Positions 28,277-37,774 of a stretch of 64,000 bases of DNA are shown piece by piece; within the stretch, counting starts at the first letter, position 1; each line of letters opens with the position of its first letter. Position numbers and translations under genes: made by a program. The notes beneath the pieces are model-generated. The model searched no databases. It worked only from the letters and a program-made list of their open reading frames with translations, and had not been told where the DNA came from. The DNA comes from Lysinibacillus piscis. Its GTDB lineage: Bacteria > Bacillota > Bacilli > Bacillales_A > Planococcaceae. The stretch is taken from assembly GCF_026012395.1 (NCBI RefSeq), contig NZ_BRZA01000002.1, positions 744,001-808,000 on the forward strand. The letters run 5' to 3'.

Positions 28277-29869
28277 GTTTTTTATTAACTAAGTGGAATG
28301 TGAATTTAAGCGCATAACTACATCAAGATACATAGTAATCACGTTTTTTATTAACTAAGTGGAATGTGAATTTGTTAGTTATAGTACCTAGACCTGATAC
28401 GATATTACTGTTTTTTATTAACTAAGTGGAATGTGAATTATAATTATCAGGGTTAACTTCAACAGTTAGTGTTTGTTTTTTATTAACTAAGTGGAATGTG
28501 AATCTAATAATAAGGCATCTTCTAATTCTTGAATCTTTTGGTTTTTTATTAACTAAGTGGAATGTGAATAGTTGTAATTGCGTCGTATCACCCCGAATTT
28601 CTTTCAGTTTTTTATTAACTAAGTGGAATGTGAATGTTTCCGGAAGTGCAGCATATAAGCGATGTAAAGCAGTTTTTTATTAACTAAGTGGAATGTGAAT
28701 AAAAAAGACTTAAATCGCAAGGCGGCTGATTTTATGTTTTTTATTAACTAAGTGGAATGTGAATTTGAAACAATAAACGATATGGATAGTCAAGTCGTTA
28801 GTTTTTTATTAACTAAGTGGAATGTGAATTTGGAAAGATCCTTTTCATATAGTAGCAACCACACCGTTTTTTATTAACTAAGTGGAATGTGAATTTCGTT
28901 ACTACACACAATGGTTCTACTGCGTGTTAGTTTTTTATTAACTAAGTGGAATGTGAATTTTACTTTAATCACAAATACACATTTCAATCAATATAGTTTT
29001 TTATTAACTAAGTGGAATGTGAATATGCAACTCATGCGTCGTGTCTCGGTTGATTTAAGTTTTTTATTAACTAAGTGGAATGTGAATAGTATAATCGAAA
29101 TATTGCTTGCGTTTAACATCATCGTTTTTTATTAACTAAGTGGAATGTGAATAGTCTACTTCAGAAGGAGATACTGCAAGTTTGGTAGTTTTTTATTAAC
29201 TAAGTGGAATGTGAATGTGTACACATTAGATTACATAATTAATCTACTATTGGTTTTTTATTAACTAAGTGGAATGTGAATTAAAAGGTGTGACAGAGGT
29301 TTTACAGGCTGTTTAAGTTTTTTATTAACTAAGTGGAATGTGAATCAATCATGACAATCAATTCCTTTGCAGATGGCTTATTGTTTTTTATTAACTAAGT
29401 GGAATGTGAATTTAAAGAGCTAGACAACGTAGTGTTACTAGACACTTTCGTTTTTTATTAACTAAGTGGAATGTGAATTCGCCTGCTCGAATATCCAAGC
29501 AGGTAGAAGGATTAGTTTTTTATTAACTAAGTGGAATGTGAATAATTTTGATATAGCATCCCATGACAGTAATTACAACGTTTTTTATTAACTAAGTGGA
29601 ATGTGAATGATTAAAGGTGTGACAGAGGTATTACAGGCTGTTTAAGTTTTTTATTAACTAAGTGGAATGTGAATCAAAATGCTCTAATAGCATATCAAGC
29701 TGCGTCATCAGTTTTTTATTAACTAAGTGGAATGTGAATCTTCGACTAATTTTGCTTGCTTCATGTATACCACTTCGTTTTTTATTAACTAAGTGGAATG
29801 TGAATTCATGCGTTGCGGATTGTCCTGCCAGCCCAGTTCCGTTTTTTATTAACTAAGTGGAATGTAAAG
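28277..29869 (+). CRISPR. Orphan CRISPR array 3, I-B-like 29-nt repeat: 25 repeats
   Basis: The 29-nt repeat begins GTTTTTTATTAACTAAG and ends AATGTGAAT. Length and sequence recall the I-B repeats of Listeria and relatives, not the I-C repeat. I counted 25 repeats and 24 spacers of 34-38 nt. The last repeat (29841-29869) has an altered 3' end, and a half-decayed repeat follows in register at 29905. Spacer 16 (29282-29316) and spacer 21 (29609-29645) are near copies. No type I-B cas gene is in this window, so processing would need a cas6 elsewhere. Confidence 0.96.
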
Positions 29870-29951
29870 ATGTAGATGATTATCAATGTACATCATTTCT
29901 ATCTGTTTTTTATTAATAAATTAGCCCAATTTCATACATTATTCAAAAAAT

Positions 29952-30014
29952 CCCCTTTAAGTAGGATATTAACTACAGCGTACTGTAGTTTTCAACATGG
30001 TCTACTTAAAGGGG
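29952..30014. repeat. Composite 63-nt hairpin between array 3 and catalase
   Basis: A perfect 13-bp inverted repeat (CCCCTTTAAGTAG 29952-29964, CTACTTAAAGGGG 30002-30014) encloses a second perfect hairpin (AACTACAG 29971-29978, CTGTAGTT 29983-29990). There is no T run directly after the outer stem on the plus strand; on the minus strand it is followed by a T-rich stretch, so it may end catalase transcription. Its two-stem form is unusual for a plain terminator. Confidence 0.6.
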
Positions 30015-30058
30015 AGATAATATTAATCCTCTCTTGATGGGATAAAGCTTTTAAAGTG

Positions 30059-31645
30059 TTAATAAGGCTCGGCATCATGACCTTTATTAATGGCATCTTT
30101 CGGCGCTTCGTTACCCTCTATATTGCCAAGTGGTTTTGAAGCACTAGCATCATTTTGTGCTTTCTGCAAGCCTGCCTTCAATAAGCGACCGTATTCCTCA
30201 TCGGCTTCCTCTGCCAAAGCAAGCATGGCTTTTTGAATATCGACATGACAGACCGATAAATCACGTATTAAATTGGTAAGTAGCTCATCACGTTCCCATT
30301 GCTCAAAATTACGATAGGTTTCACCAGCTTGCTTCGTATTGTTTTGACGATCGATGGATTCACGAACAAGATTTCCTTCAATATATGGTGTATACTCTTT
30401 GCCACTTTGTGTTGCTTCCTTTAAGCCATTTAACATGGAAGGCTCGTAATTAATATGTGGATTTTGCCCATGCGCTAAATCGCGTTTATACATCATTTGC
30501 CCACCGCTTTGATTTGTTGCAACATGCTTTTTCGGTGCATTAATCGGTAGCTGTAAATAGTTAGCCCCTACACGATGACGTTGTGTATCAGAATAGGAGA
30601 ATGTGCGACCTTGTAACATTTTATCATCTGAAAAATCTAAGCCATCGACGAGTACGCCAGTGCCGAAAGCTGCCTGCTCCACCTCAGCAAAATAATCTTC
30701 AGGATTTTTATTTAACACCATTTTGCCAATGGGATACCATGGGAACTGATCATTTGGCCAAAGCTTTGTATCGTCCAATGGATCAAAATCAAGCTCAGGG
30801 TGTGGACCATCCTCCATAAATTGAATATTGAGCTCCCATTCAGGATATTCTCCACGTGCAATCGCATCATATAAATCCTGTGTAGCGTGATTGAAATTTT
30901 CCTTTTGAATTTCTTCCGCTTCTTGTTGTGTTAAATTTTTAATGCCTTGAAGCGGCTCCCAATGATATTTCACTAGAACAGCCTTTCCCTCATTATTCAC
31001 CCATTTATAAGTGTTAACACCAGAGCCCTGCATCATGCGATAGTTTGCTGGAATACCCCAAGGTGAGTAGACAAGCGTCACCATATGGAAGGTTTCTGGA
31101 GAGCTCGCACAAAAATCAAAAAAGCGTTCCACTCTTTGAAGGTTGGTAATCGGATCAGGCTTAAAGGCATGAATCATATCGGGAAACTTCATGGCATCAC
31201 GAATAAAGAAGATTTTTAAATTATTACCGACTAAATCCCAGTTGCCATCCTCCGTATAAAACTTTACGGCAAAGCCTCGTGGGTCTCGTAATGTTTCAGG
31301 GGAATGACCTCCATGAATTACAGTAGAGAAACGTACAAATACAGGTGTTTGCTTGCCCTTATCTTGAAAGACCTTTGCACGTGTATAGTTAGAGATGGGC
31401 TCATCACCAACAACACCGTATGTTTCAAAATAACCATGCGCACCAGCACCACGCGCATGTACTACACGTTCAGGAATTCTTTCGCGGTCAAAATGACTAA
31501 TTTTTTCTAAAAAATCGTAATTTTCAAGTGTTGCAGGGCCACGGTTCCCAACCGTTCGTAAATTTTGATTGTTCGTAATGGGATGCCCTTGCCGATTGGT
31601 TAAAGTTGTATCCTGCTGATGTGTCGAATCGTTTTGCTTTGTCAT
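30059..31645 (-). CDS. Monofunctional haem catalase
   Basis: Catalase breaks down hydrogen peroxide in the cytosol. The 528-residue protein shows the whole clade-3 pattern: the distal histidine in [15 protein letters not shown], the asparagine region [34 protein letters not shown], and the proximal haem-ligand tyrosine in [14 protein letters not shown]. The C-terminus extends beyond the usual 480-residue KatA form with a polar tail (KGHDAEPY). AAAGGAG precedes the start. No PerR box was identified with confidence. Confidence 0.95.
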   Translation of the reverse strand: MTKQNDSTHQQDTTLTNRQGHPITNNQNLRTVGNRGPATLENYDFLEKISHFDRERIPERVVHARGAGAHGYFETYGVVGDEPISNYTRAKVFQDKGKQTPVFVRFSTVIHGGHSPETLRDPRGFAVKFYTEDGNWDLVGNNLKIFFIRDAMKFPDMIHAFKPDPITNLQRVERFFDFCASSPETFHMVTLVYSPWGIPANYRMMQGSGVNTYKWVNNEGKAVLVKYHWEPLQGIKNLTQQEAEEIQKENFNHATQDLYDAIARGEYPEWELNIQFMEDGPHPELDFDPLDDTKLWPNDQFPWYPIGKMVLNKNPEDYFAEVEQAAFGTGVLVDGLDFSDDKMLQGRTFSYSDTQRHRVGANYLQLPINAPKKHVATNQSGGQMMYKRDLAHGQNPHINYEPSMLNGLKEATQSGKEYTPYIEGNLVRESIDRQNNTKQAGETYRNFEQWERDELLTNLIRDLSVCHVDIQKAMLALAEEADEEYGRLLKAGLQKAQNDASASKPLGNIEGNEAPKDAINKGHDAEPY

Positions 31646-31835
31646 TAGATAACTCCTTTCGGGTAGATAATGTTATATTGTCCAATATTGGGACGAACTA
31701 GACATTTAAATAAAAAGGAGTGAATGGCTAAAAAATTTAGATTCATTAGATAAAAGACATTTTGAAACTATTTTAGCAAACCATAATTCGTAGAAAATTA
31801 AGCGAAAAAGATGAGGGCATTTTATATCGTTTTTC

Positions 31836-32076
31836 TTTATCTTGATTCAGCAAATAGTTTTTGTATCGAAAGTGAAGCGTCAGATACAGAAGACCCCTTC
31901 CTCTACAGGGGATGAATGCCTATTTTTACTTCCATTCAGTGGGTGTCCAAAAGCCTGTATCTGTTGCTGCCGCTACGCTTTCGCACAGAAAAACCGTGTG
32001 TCATGGATTTGAAGAGGAACTTTCCGAGTGAACTCGGAAAAATCCAGACGCAATTACGCTGGGGCGTAATTGATTA
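31836..32076 (+). repeat. Dispersed structured repeat, copy A
   Basis: Shares with copies B and C the start TTTATCTTGATTCAG, the GTGTCATGGATTT core and two hairpins. Hairpin 1 is TTTCCGAGT (32021-32029) with ACTCGGAAA (32032-32040). Hairpin 2 is CAATTACGC (32051-32059) with GCGTAATTG (32064-32072). The 5' long hairpin seen in copy C is interrupted here by about 80 bp. The C-G pair in hairpin 1 replaces T-A of copy C. It sits between catalase and a DinB gene. A 96-codon frame crosses it but is not conserved between copies. Confidence 0.8.
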
Positions 32077-32459
32077 CTTAATGATCTATAGGGCGATTTA
32101 TATAAAATATCACCAGTACACAAAATTAGATGATTTAACAAGTATTCAACCTTTTATTAGTAAGGTCAAGAAAGCCACAATCTATACGAAAACAGCCAAT
32201 TCATAAAAAGGTTGTTTAAAAATGCATGTTGGAGTATATTTGAAATACCTCCAAACGTGTGTTTTTTTGTATCTAAATTATTTAGTTGAGAGGTGTATTA
32301 TGGCAAAAAGGAAGAATCAGTAGACATGTACAGAGATAATAGAGTTATTTAATTTACAATTATCTTGCAGTAATGAAATTGAAAATAAAGGAAATATCTT
32401 CTTGACAGTCGAATATTAGCCTAGAACCATAATTAACTATTCTGATGAGGAGGATTCTT
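32077..32459. other. Gene-free region before DinB gene
   Basis: It contains a terminator-like imperfect hairpin near 32222-32265 (CATGTTGGAG with CTCCAAACGTG) followed by a run of T. Nothing else is evident. Confidence 0.4.
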
Positions 32460-32969
32460 GTGCGTCCAAGACCATTATTTATTGAAAACCCAGAGCATGA
32501 GAGGTATGTTAGTCTTGTGCCAGATGGAGATATTGAAGAAATACTTAGTAAGCAACGAACTAAGACTCTTACCCTCTTAAGCAGCGTGTCAGAGGAGTTA
32601 GCAAGGAAGGCGTACGCACCAGGGAAATGGACTTTAAAAGAAGTAATTGGGCATATGACCGACTCGGAACGTGTGATGTCGTATCGAATGCTTGCCATTG
32701 CGCGAAATGAAAGTGCACAACTCCCAGCAATGGATCAGGATCAATACGTTGCTGAGGCAAACTTCAACAAATTATCCTGGGAGCAGTTACTAACTGGTTT
32801 AGACGCGGTACGCTCCAACACGTTAAGCCTTATTTCAACCATAGATGATGTAGCGTGGGTTCGTAATGGAACTGTAATGAACAGCCCAGTTTCGTTAGGT
32901 ACCATTGCATATGGCATTGCTGGGCACGAGTTACACCATATGAAAGTGATTAGTGAAAAATACTTATAA
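32460..32969 (+). CDS. DinB-like protein (DinB_2 type)
   Basis: A 169-residue DinB-superfamily protein: APGKWTLKEVIGHMTDSERV carries the first histidine and AGHELHHMKVI the C-terminal ones. Such proteins form metal-binding four-helix bundles; the substrate is unknown. The longer frame begins at ATG 32445, but that ATG lies inside the ribosome site (GAGGAGG). GTG 32460, 8 bases downstream of it, is the better start. Confidence 0.8.
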   Translation: MRPRPLFIENPEHERYVSLVPDGDIEEILSKQRTKTLTLLSSVSEELARKAYAPGKWTLKEVIGHMTDSERVMSYRMLAIARNESAQLPAMDQDQYVAEANFNKLSWEQLLTGLDAVRSNTLSLISTIDDVAWVRNGTVMNSPVSLGTIAYGIAGHELHHMKVISEKYL

Positions 32970-33008
32970 GTCCTTTTCTATTAATGAAAAAACCTAATTT
33001 CTCATTTG

Positions 33009-33055
33009 AACTGCACCCCAATTGTTAGACACCATTTAACAATTGGGGTGCAGTT
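33009..33055. repeat. Hairpin at left end of IS3-family relic
   Basis: A perfect 19-bp inverted repeat (left arm starts AACTGCACCCC, right arm ends GGGGTGCAGTT) with a 9-nt loop, followed by TTTTT. The left arm holds the TGCACCCCAATTGTTAGAC terminus typical of IS3-family ends. It can also terminate transcription coming from the DinB gene. Confidence 0.75.
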
Positions 33056-33060
33056 TTTCT

Positions 33061-33530
33061 ATGGTCAAGTATACTGCCGAAGATAAAATACAAGCTGTTG
33101 TACGTTACTTAAGCGGAAAAGAAAGTTCCAATGATATCGCTAAATCTTTGGGAACTGATAATAAAGCAATTCTTAAATGGGTGAAATAATATGAATACAA
33201 TGGTGTTGAAGCTGTTATTCAGCCATATACAAATTACACACTAACGTTTAAAATGGATGTACTAAATTTTATGATTGAAAATGGTACGTCCTTAAACGAG
33301 ACGGCAGCGATTTTTAAGATACCTGCCCCTTCAACAATTAGTGCTTGGAGAAAGCAATATGAAATTCAAGGATTAGATGTCTTTCAATCAAAGAAAAAGG
33401 GGCGTACATCCATGAAAACAATTAAAACAAGCACCAGTTAAAGGCTCTACCGAAGCACTTGAGGCACGTATTAAACAACTAGAAATGGAAAACGAGTATT
33501 TAAAAAAGTTGAATGCCTTCGTTCTATTTT
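33061..33530 (+). pseudogene. Degraded IS3-family transposase OrfA
   Basis: The frame begins MVKYTAEDKIQAVVRYLSGK, a helix-turn-helix OrfA of the IS150 type. It is broken by an in-frame TAA at 33187-33189 where a glutamine codon is expected (KWVK then QYEYN), and by one extra A near 33420. After that the coiled-coil part (KGSTEALEARIKQLEMENEY) continues in another frame. OrfB (the DDE integrase) is missing. The copy is dead. Confidence 0.85.
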
Positions 33531-33611
33531 ATAGCGCCGCCAAGAAAAAATTTTTTATCAATGTGCTATTGTTTTATGCAAGGACAAAATGGTAAGCATC
33601 TTATAACAAAA

Positions 33612-33650
33612 CTTGCCCCAATTTTGCCCCGAATTTTGCCCCAACTTTGT
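33612..33650. repeat. Short tandem TTGCCCC repeat
   Basis: Three units of 12-13 bp containing TTTGCCCC(A/G)A follow one another, just after the IS relic. Next to them CAACTTTG (33642-33649) and CAAAGTTG (33672-33679) are inverted. The role is unknown; it may mark the lost right end of the insertion. Confidence 0.45.
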
Positions 33651-33694
33651 GCATTATCCTGCACGATTATGCAAAGTTGAAAAAAATGACAAAA

Positions 33695-33727
33695 CCCCGA
33701 AAACCTTGTTATAATAGGTTTTCGGGG
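33695..33727 (-). terminator. Terminator of 23-codon gene
   Basis: CCCCGAAAACCT (33695-33706) and AGGTTTTCGGGG (33716-33727) form a perfect 12-bp stem with a 9-nt loop. On the minus strand a T-rich tail follows, so it fits the small gene at 33761-33832. Confidence 0.75.
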
Positions 33728-33760
33728 GCATAATAGGGTGCTTATTGCATAATATAAAAA

Positions 33761-33832
33761 TTAGTCCGTGAAGCATAAAGATGTTAAATAACCTAACATT
33801 AGTAAAAGACCAATACCCATTGCGATACCCAT
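33761..33832 (-). CDS. 23-residue hydrophobic peptide
   Basis: The frame has a near-perfect ribosome site (AAAAGGAGG, 8 bases before ATG) and is followed by a strong terminator, which together support a real gene. The peptide begins MGIAMGIGLLLMLGYL and ends in a short polar tail (CFTD): one membrane-spanning segment. It is too short for standard gene finders. It could be a regulatory small membrane protein or a spore-associated peptide; no family is recognised. Confidence 0.65.
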   Translation of the reverse strand: MGIAMGIGLLLMLGYLTSLCFTD

Positions 33833-33974
33833 GCTTTGTACCTCCTTTTAAAACGACACATTTATACATTCATATTGTACAATGAATGATAGAAAGATGA
33901 AACCTTTTATTCGGTTGTACGTATATATTGATAAGAGAGTTACGAATTTGTACATAAAAGAGAGATGATTAACG

Positions 33975-34562
33975 ATGAAAAAATGGATTCAAAAAAGCAT
34001 TGTCATTACGGTAGCGCTTTTAACATTTGGTTTAATCACACCTACCCATGAAATTTGGGAAGTATTTGACGGTCATTCGGCTAATAGAACGGCGATTAAT
34101 CCAACACCAGAGGACAATACGACAGTTGTGGCACAAGTGGAAGCACCACCAGCAGACACCATTGACCATACCTCTTTATTAATTGACGCAGCAAAAGAAC
34201 AATCCTATTTGAAATTTGGCACAAAAATTGGTCCAAAAATTGGCGAAGAATTTGACCAAATCATTTTTCCAAAAATGGAGGAAGCCATTGCCATGACGGT
34301 AGCACGTTTAGACGAAGGAACTGCTGCTAACTTAACTATTACAGAAAGACCAAGTGGCAATTACGGCGAAAAAATCTTCAATATCAGCAATACGGAAACA
34401 GGAAATGACGTGATTCGTTTTCATGTACGCACTGAAAAACGCCCATTAGATGGCTATTTTTACAATTTCCATTATCATAGTGCAGAAGATGACTTCACTG
34501 CACACAATCATTTAGGCGATATTTATTGGGAAAAAAACACGCCACCAAAATGGCTATCCTAA
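33975..34562 (+). CDS. YpjP-like exported protein
   Basis: A 195-residue protein with an N-terminal signal or anchor (KKWIQKSIVITVALLTFGL), a variable linker, then a conserved-looking domain with IGEEFDQIIFPKMEEAI, ITERPSGNYGEKIFNIS and the histidine-rich end FHYHSAEDDFTAHNHLGDIYW. This matches the YpjP family of Bacilli; function is unknown. In B. subtilis ypjP lies close to thyB and dfrA; here thyA is 28 kb away. Confidence 0.75.
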   Translation: MKKWIQKSIVITVALLTFGLITPTHEIWEVFDGHSANRTAINPTPEDNTTVVAQVEAPPADTIDHTSLLIDAAKEQSYLKFGTKIGPKIGEEFDQIIFPKMEEAIAMTVARLDEGTAANLTITERPSGNYGEKIFNISNTETGNDVIRFHVRTEKRPLDGYFYNFHYHSAEDDFTAHNHLGDIYWEKNTPPKWLS

Positions 34563-34571
34563 ACAGTATGA

Positions 34572-34602
34572 AACACTCGTTGGCGATACGGGTGTTTTTT
34601 GT
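34572..34602 (+). terminator. Terminator after ypjP-like gene
   Basis: AACACTCG (34572-34579) pairs with CGGGTGTT (34589-34596) with one G-U pair, followed by T4. Confidence 0.7.
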
Positions 34603-34923
34603 TTGGAAACGTTGGTGTATCAACGTTTATAGCGATTTGGTAAAAGGGTGTATTTTATGTGTAGTTTCGATTAATAGTCGCACTATACAGTCCTATATGC
34701 CCCAGTAAAATGGTGGATACTACATAAAATTATTGACTTTGTGCTCCTCATATTCATGAAATAATTGATAAAGTCATTGCTATAAAAAGGTTGAATCATG
34801 AAACAATTAGTACTCTTGGCTATATTGTTACATTTCACTATTTAGAAATATTACAAAAAATGAAACTTTTACATAATAAGTCCGTATAATTGGAAAAATA
34901 CTATTTTTTCTGGGGGGGTAAAA
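34603..34923. other. Intergenic region, 320 bp
   Basis: Contains a small hairpin (AAACGTTG with CAACGTTT near 34604-34625) and a 15-codon frame from ATG 34798 with a weak AAAAGG site. Neither is convincing as a gene. Confidence 0.35.
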
Positions 34924-35799
34924 ATGTTTAAATTTAGAAGCTGCTTACTTATATTAGTATTCTTATTAACTGCCTGTACGCAAGATACCGTTATTCCTAA
35001 AGAACAAGAAAAAAGTGATGAAAATATTGTGGTTACATCGGATGGCAAAACAACCTTCGTGATTATTAATAACATGGGAGCTCGACAACAAAAAGTAGAA
35101 TTAATAAAAGACGAACTTGTTGCTGCCTATGATGCTATTCGCAATTCAATTCAAACGGATTATGTTCCAGCTGAGCGAATAAATGTATATCTCAATGAAG
35201 GATATGGCATGTCATGGGGGCTGAGATCGGAAGTTCAACTATATGGTATTACAAAAGGACAATATCCACTTGTTCACGAACTGACACATTCTTTACTTGG
35301 TTATGGTTATGGAAACAATTTTGAAAAAAGAGATGGTTATGGCTATTTTACACCAGAAGGTTTTGCCTCTTACATGGAAGATAAGTTTGGAAAAGGAGAC
35401 TCCTATTCCCATCAGCTGGTGAAGTTTTTTATTGATTCACATAAATTAATGCCTATTAGCAAATTAATAGATCCGATCGAAGATAATCTCTATTTCCGAC
35501 CAGACCTTAAAAGTCCAACAGGGTCTACTCTACAGAGTATGAGTTATAATCATGCGGCTTCCTTTACTACTTATTTAATTGATACATATGGATTAGAGAA
35601 GTTTGAAAAAATTTACAATCAAAAGAATGTAGCGAATAAAATAGAAGAAGTATATGGGAAGAATATGGGCGAGATAGAGCAAGATTGGATCACTTTTATT
35701 AAAAATATTCAAGAACCAATCAATGAATATAAAATAAAAATGATAATAGATCCTTCACTTGTTGAACAAATTGATTCAAAGTATTTTGTAAAGGAATAG
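34924..35799 (+). CDS. Lipoprotein with HExxH metallopeptidase-like domain
   Basis: A 291-residue lipoprotein: hydrophobic leader with lipobox at C18 (FLLTAC), then a domain with H118-E-L-T-H122 and a downstream glutamate in YFTPEGFASYMED, the zinc-binding pattern of gluzincin-type peptidases. It would act on the outer face of the membrane, possibly on wall or surface proteins. Substrate is unknown. A GGGGGGG-rich ribosome site precedes the start. Confidence 0.75.
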   Translation: MFKFRSCLLILVFLLTACTQDTVIPKEQEKSDENIVVTSDGKTTFVIINNMGARQQKVELIKDELVAAYDAIRNSIQTDYVPAERINVYLNEGYGMSWGLRSEVQLYGITKGQYPLVHELTHSLLGYGYGNNFEKRDGYGYFTPEGFASYMEDKFGKGDSYSHQLVKFFIDSHKLMPISKLIDPIEDNLYFRPDLKSPTGSTLQSMSYNHAASFTTYLIDTYGLEKFEKIYNQKNVANKIEEVYGKNMGEIEQDWITFIKNIQEPINEYKIKMIIDPSLVEQIDSKYFVKE

Positions 35800-35996
35800 C
35801 TCGATTGTGTGAGAGCTTTGAAAATGGAATCAAACACCTAAAAACCTTGTGATGACAGCACCCAATTTGCTGCAGTTTTGAAAGAGGTACTTGTAGAATA
35901 AGATTCCAATTCATTATCTCTTGCCTTATTATTAAGAATGGAGGAGATATTGCTATCCTCGCTAGCGTATACAGTAAATTATAGTGGAGGACTTAA

Positions 35997-36419
35997 ATGA
36001 CACCAGAGCAAATTGTTAAGAAGTTTTTTGAAGAAGTACGTTCGGGCAATCATCCAGATTATGCGGCTGAATTAATGGCAGATCAAGTATTGGCACACCA
36101 AGTTATTTCTGAAGAGGAATTAACGGTTATAAGAACGCCCAAAGAGTATGCAGACCATGTAAAAGAAATGGTAGAAGCATATGGCGATTTTTCATTAGAA
36201 ATCCAAGAGTTTATGGTACAAGATCATAAAGTATATGTACGTTGGAAACAGGTTGGTACGCATATAGGAGAGGTCGATGAATATCAGCCAACAAATCTTC
36301 CAATTATTGAAATAGCGAGCGCTGTATATAGAATTAAAGATGGAAAAATAGCAGAATATTGGATTCAAATTGATCGGGCTGGTATTGAAAATCAGCTTAA
36401 ACGCAATCAAAGTAATTAA
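35997..36419 (+). CDS. SnoaL/NTF2-like protein
   Basis: A 140-residue NTF2-fold protein of the SnoaL-like ester cyclase type: TPEQIVKKFFEEVRSGNHPD at the N-terminus, then YVRWKQVGTHIGE and VYRIKDGKIAEYWIQIDRAG. Such proteins are often small cyclases or binding proteins; the substrate is unknown. GGAGG precedes the start. Confidence 0.78.
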   Translation: MTPEQIVKKFFEEVRSGNHPDYAAELMADQVLAHQVISEEELTVIRTPKEYADHVKEMVEAYGDFSLEIQEFMVQDHKVYVRWKQVGTHIGEVDEYQPTNLPIIEIASAVYRIKDGKIAEYWIQIDRAGIENQLKRNQSN

Positions 36420-36438
36420 CATCCTTCGGGGTGTTTTT
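36419..36438 (+). terminator. Terminator with TTCG tetraloop
   Basis: ACATCC (36419-36424) and GGGTGT (36429-36434) close a TTCG loop and are followed by TTTTT. The remaining stretch to 36796 has no gene I can support. Confidence 0.7.
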
Positions 36439-36796
36439 TATTATGGGCAAAGCCACTAGCATAATGAGTAATAACAAGTAATATGGGTATTTCATATTCA
36501 GCAGTACAGGTATGGCAAAACAAGAATCGTATCAATAGCCAATGACGTATACTAACAAAGCCTTTGAATAATAGTGGTGGATTATATTTTACTAGCAACA
36601 GAGGGTAGCTAAACGCAGTCAGTGGCTAGCGTTATTTTTATTGTCTAATTAAGGATTTGGTTAACCTATTGAGAAAAAAGAGGTAGTAGATTATCGAAGA
36701 CTTAGTGATAGGTTGACTTGTTAAATAATTCGATTGAAAAAAATGCTAAATTTATATATAATTTAACTATCATAAGTAAAGGGAGATGAACTCTTG

Positions 36797-36868
36797 ATGG
36801 CATGTATTGTATTAGAAGTTTTACAAGGATTAAAGAAACAAAAAATTCGCAAGGGTTCAGTAGAATAA
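36797..36868 (+). CDS. Possible 23-residue peptide
   Basis: A short frame starting MACIVLEVLQGLKKQKIRKG, with AGGGAG about 11 bases upstream and 41 bp before the GNAT gene. Basic and amphipathic; it could be a leader peptide. Evidence is only the ribosome site. Confidence 0.3.
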   Translation: MACIVLEVLQGLKKQKIRKGSVE

Positions 36869-36909
36869 CCCTTACTGCTGTTCCCTGCATATTAATTGGG
36901 GGATAAAAA

Positions 36910-37470
36910 ATGATAAAGCATTATATTGAAAAATTTCTAACAGGTGATAAAGTCGTTTTACGTAAAATCACAAAAGATGATTATGAAAATTTTTATACAA
37001 TTGAAGATGTTGTGGAAAGTCGATTATTAATGAATGATGGGATTCCATTTCCACCAACGAACAGTGACCATGAGAAGTTTCTAAGTGAAGTAAATCCTGA
37101 AAAAGATGAATATATATTCGGGATTGAGCTGAAAGATGAGCAGATCTTTATTGGAACGATTGCTGTGTATTCAGTGAATTGGAAAAACAGTACATGTCAT
37201 GTCGGTATTTCCATTGGAGCCGCATATCAAGGAAAAGGCTATGGCACAGATGCGATGAAAATATTGATCGACTTTATTTTCAATTATATGAATTTAAATA
37301 AAGTGAAGCTTCAAGTATTTAGTTTCAATCAAAGAGCAGTTGCTTCTTATGAAAAATGTGGGTTTTCTTTAGAAGGGACTTTAAAAGAGGAATTATTTAG
37401 ATTTGGGAAGTTTTACGATATTCATTGTATGGGATTACTTAGAAAAGATTGGTTTAATTCTCAAAATTAA
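36910..37470 (+). CDS. GNAT acetyltransferase, RimJ/RimL type
   Basis: A 186-residue N-acetyltransferase: VLRKITKDDYENFYTIEDVV at the start, the acetyl-CoA pyrophosphate loop GAAYQGKGYGTDAMKILIDF, and VFSFNQRAVASYEKCGFSLE at the C-terminal end. RimJ/RimL-like enzymes acetylate protein N-termini, amino sugars or small amines; the target here is unknown. TTGGGGGAT precedes the start. Confidence 0.85.
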   Translation: MIKHYIEKFLTGDKVVLRKITKDDYENFYTIEDVVESRLLMNDGIPFPPTNSDHEKFLSEVNPEKDEYIFGIELKDEQIFIGTIAVYSVNWKNSTCHVGISIGAAYQGKGYGTDAMKILIDFIFNYMNLNKVKLQVFSFNQRAVASYEKCGFSLEGTLKEELFRFGKFYDIHCMGLLRKDWFNSQN

Positions 37471-37507
37471 ATATTCTTTTACTATATTTCTTCTACTGTT
37501 CAGCAGG

Positions 37508-37538
37508 TACGTTACTCATATTGGGTAGCGTATTTTTT
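37508..37538 (+). terminator. Terminator after GNAT gene
   Basis: TACGTTACTC (37508-37517) and GGGTAGCGTA (37523-37532) form a 10-bp stem with two G-U pairs, followed by T6. Confidence 0.75.
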
Positions 37539-37702
37539 ATGACAAAATAATAAAATTTAGGTGGATGTGTGCGTGCATGTCCTTTTTATTATGGAGGAGA
37601 GTACAGACAAAGATTAATTGGCAGGTACACTTGAAGTACAAATCATTTGTCAAAATCATAATAGGTAGTGAATTCGACTATCACTTATAACCTTTTAAAA
37701 AA

Positions 37703-37757
37703 CATCCTAACGTTAGCAACACAAATCACGGTCTTAGCTGTTAGGATGCTTTTTTTC
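37703..37757. terminator. Bidirectional terminator for VOC gene
   Basis: CATCCTAAC (37703-37711) and GTTAGGATG (37740-37748) pair, with T runs on both sides. It lies just beyond the stop of the minus-strand VOC gene. Confidence 0.65.
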
Positions 37758-37774
37758 ATTAAAAGATCAATTAC

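Noticed and set aside
28498-29856. Open frames coding FLLTKWNVN repeats
   Set aside because: Translation of the array 3 repeat.
31646-31700. PerR box upstream of catalase
   Set aside because: Only a weak AT-rich partial match was seen, below what I would support.
31916-32206. 96-codon frame across repeat copy A (and a 61-codon frame at 48545-48730 across copy C)
   Set aside because: Both share LRFRTEKPCVMDL and IQTQLRWGVID, but indels differ between copies and copy B is frameshifted. The RNA or DNA structure, not a protein, seems conserved.
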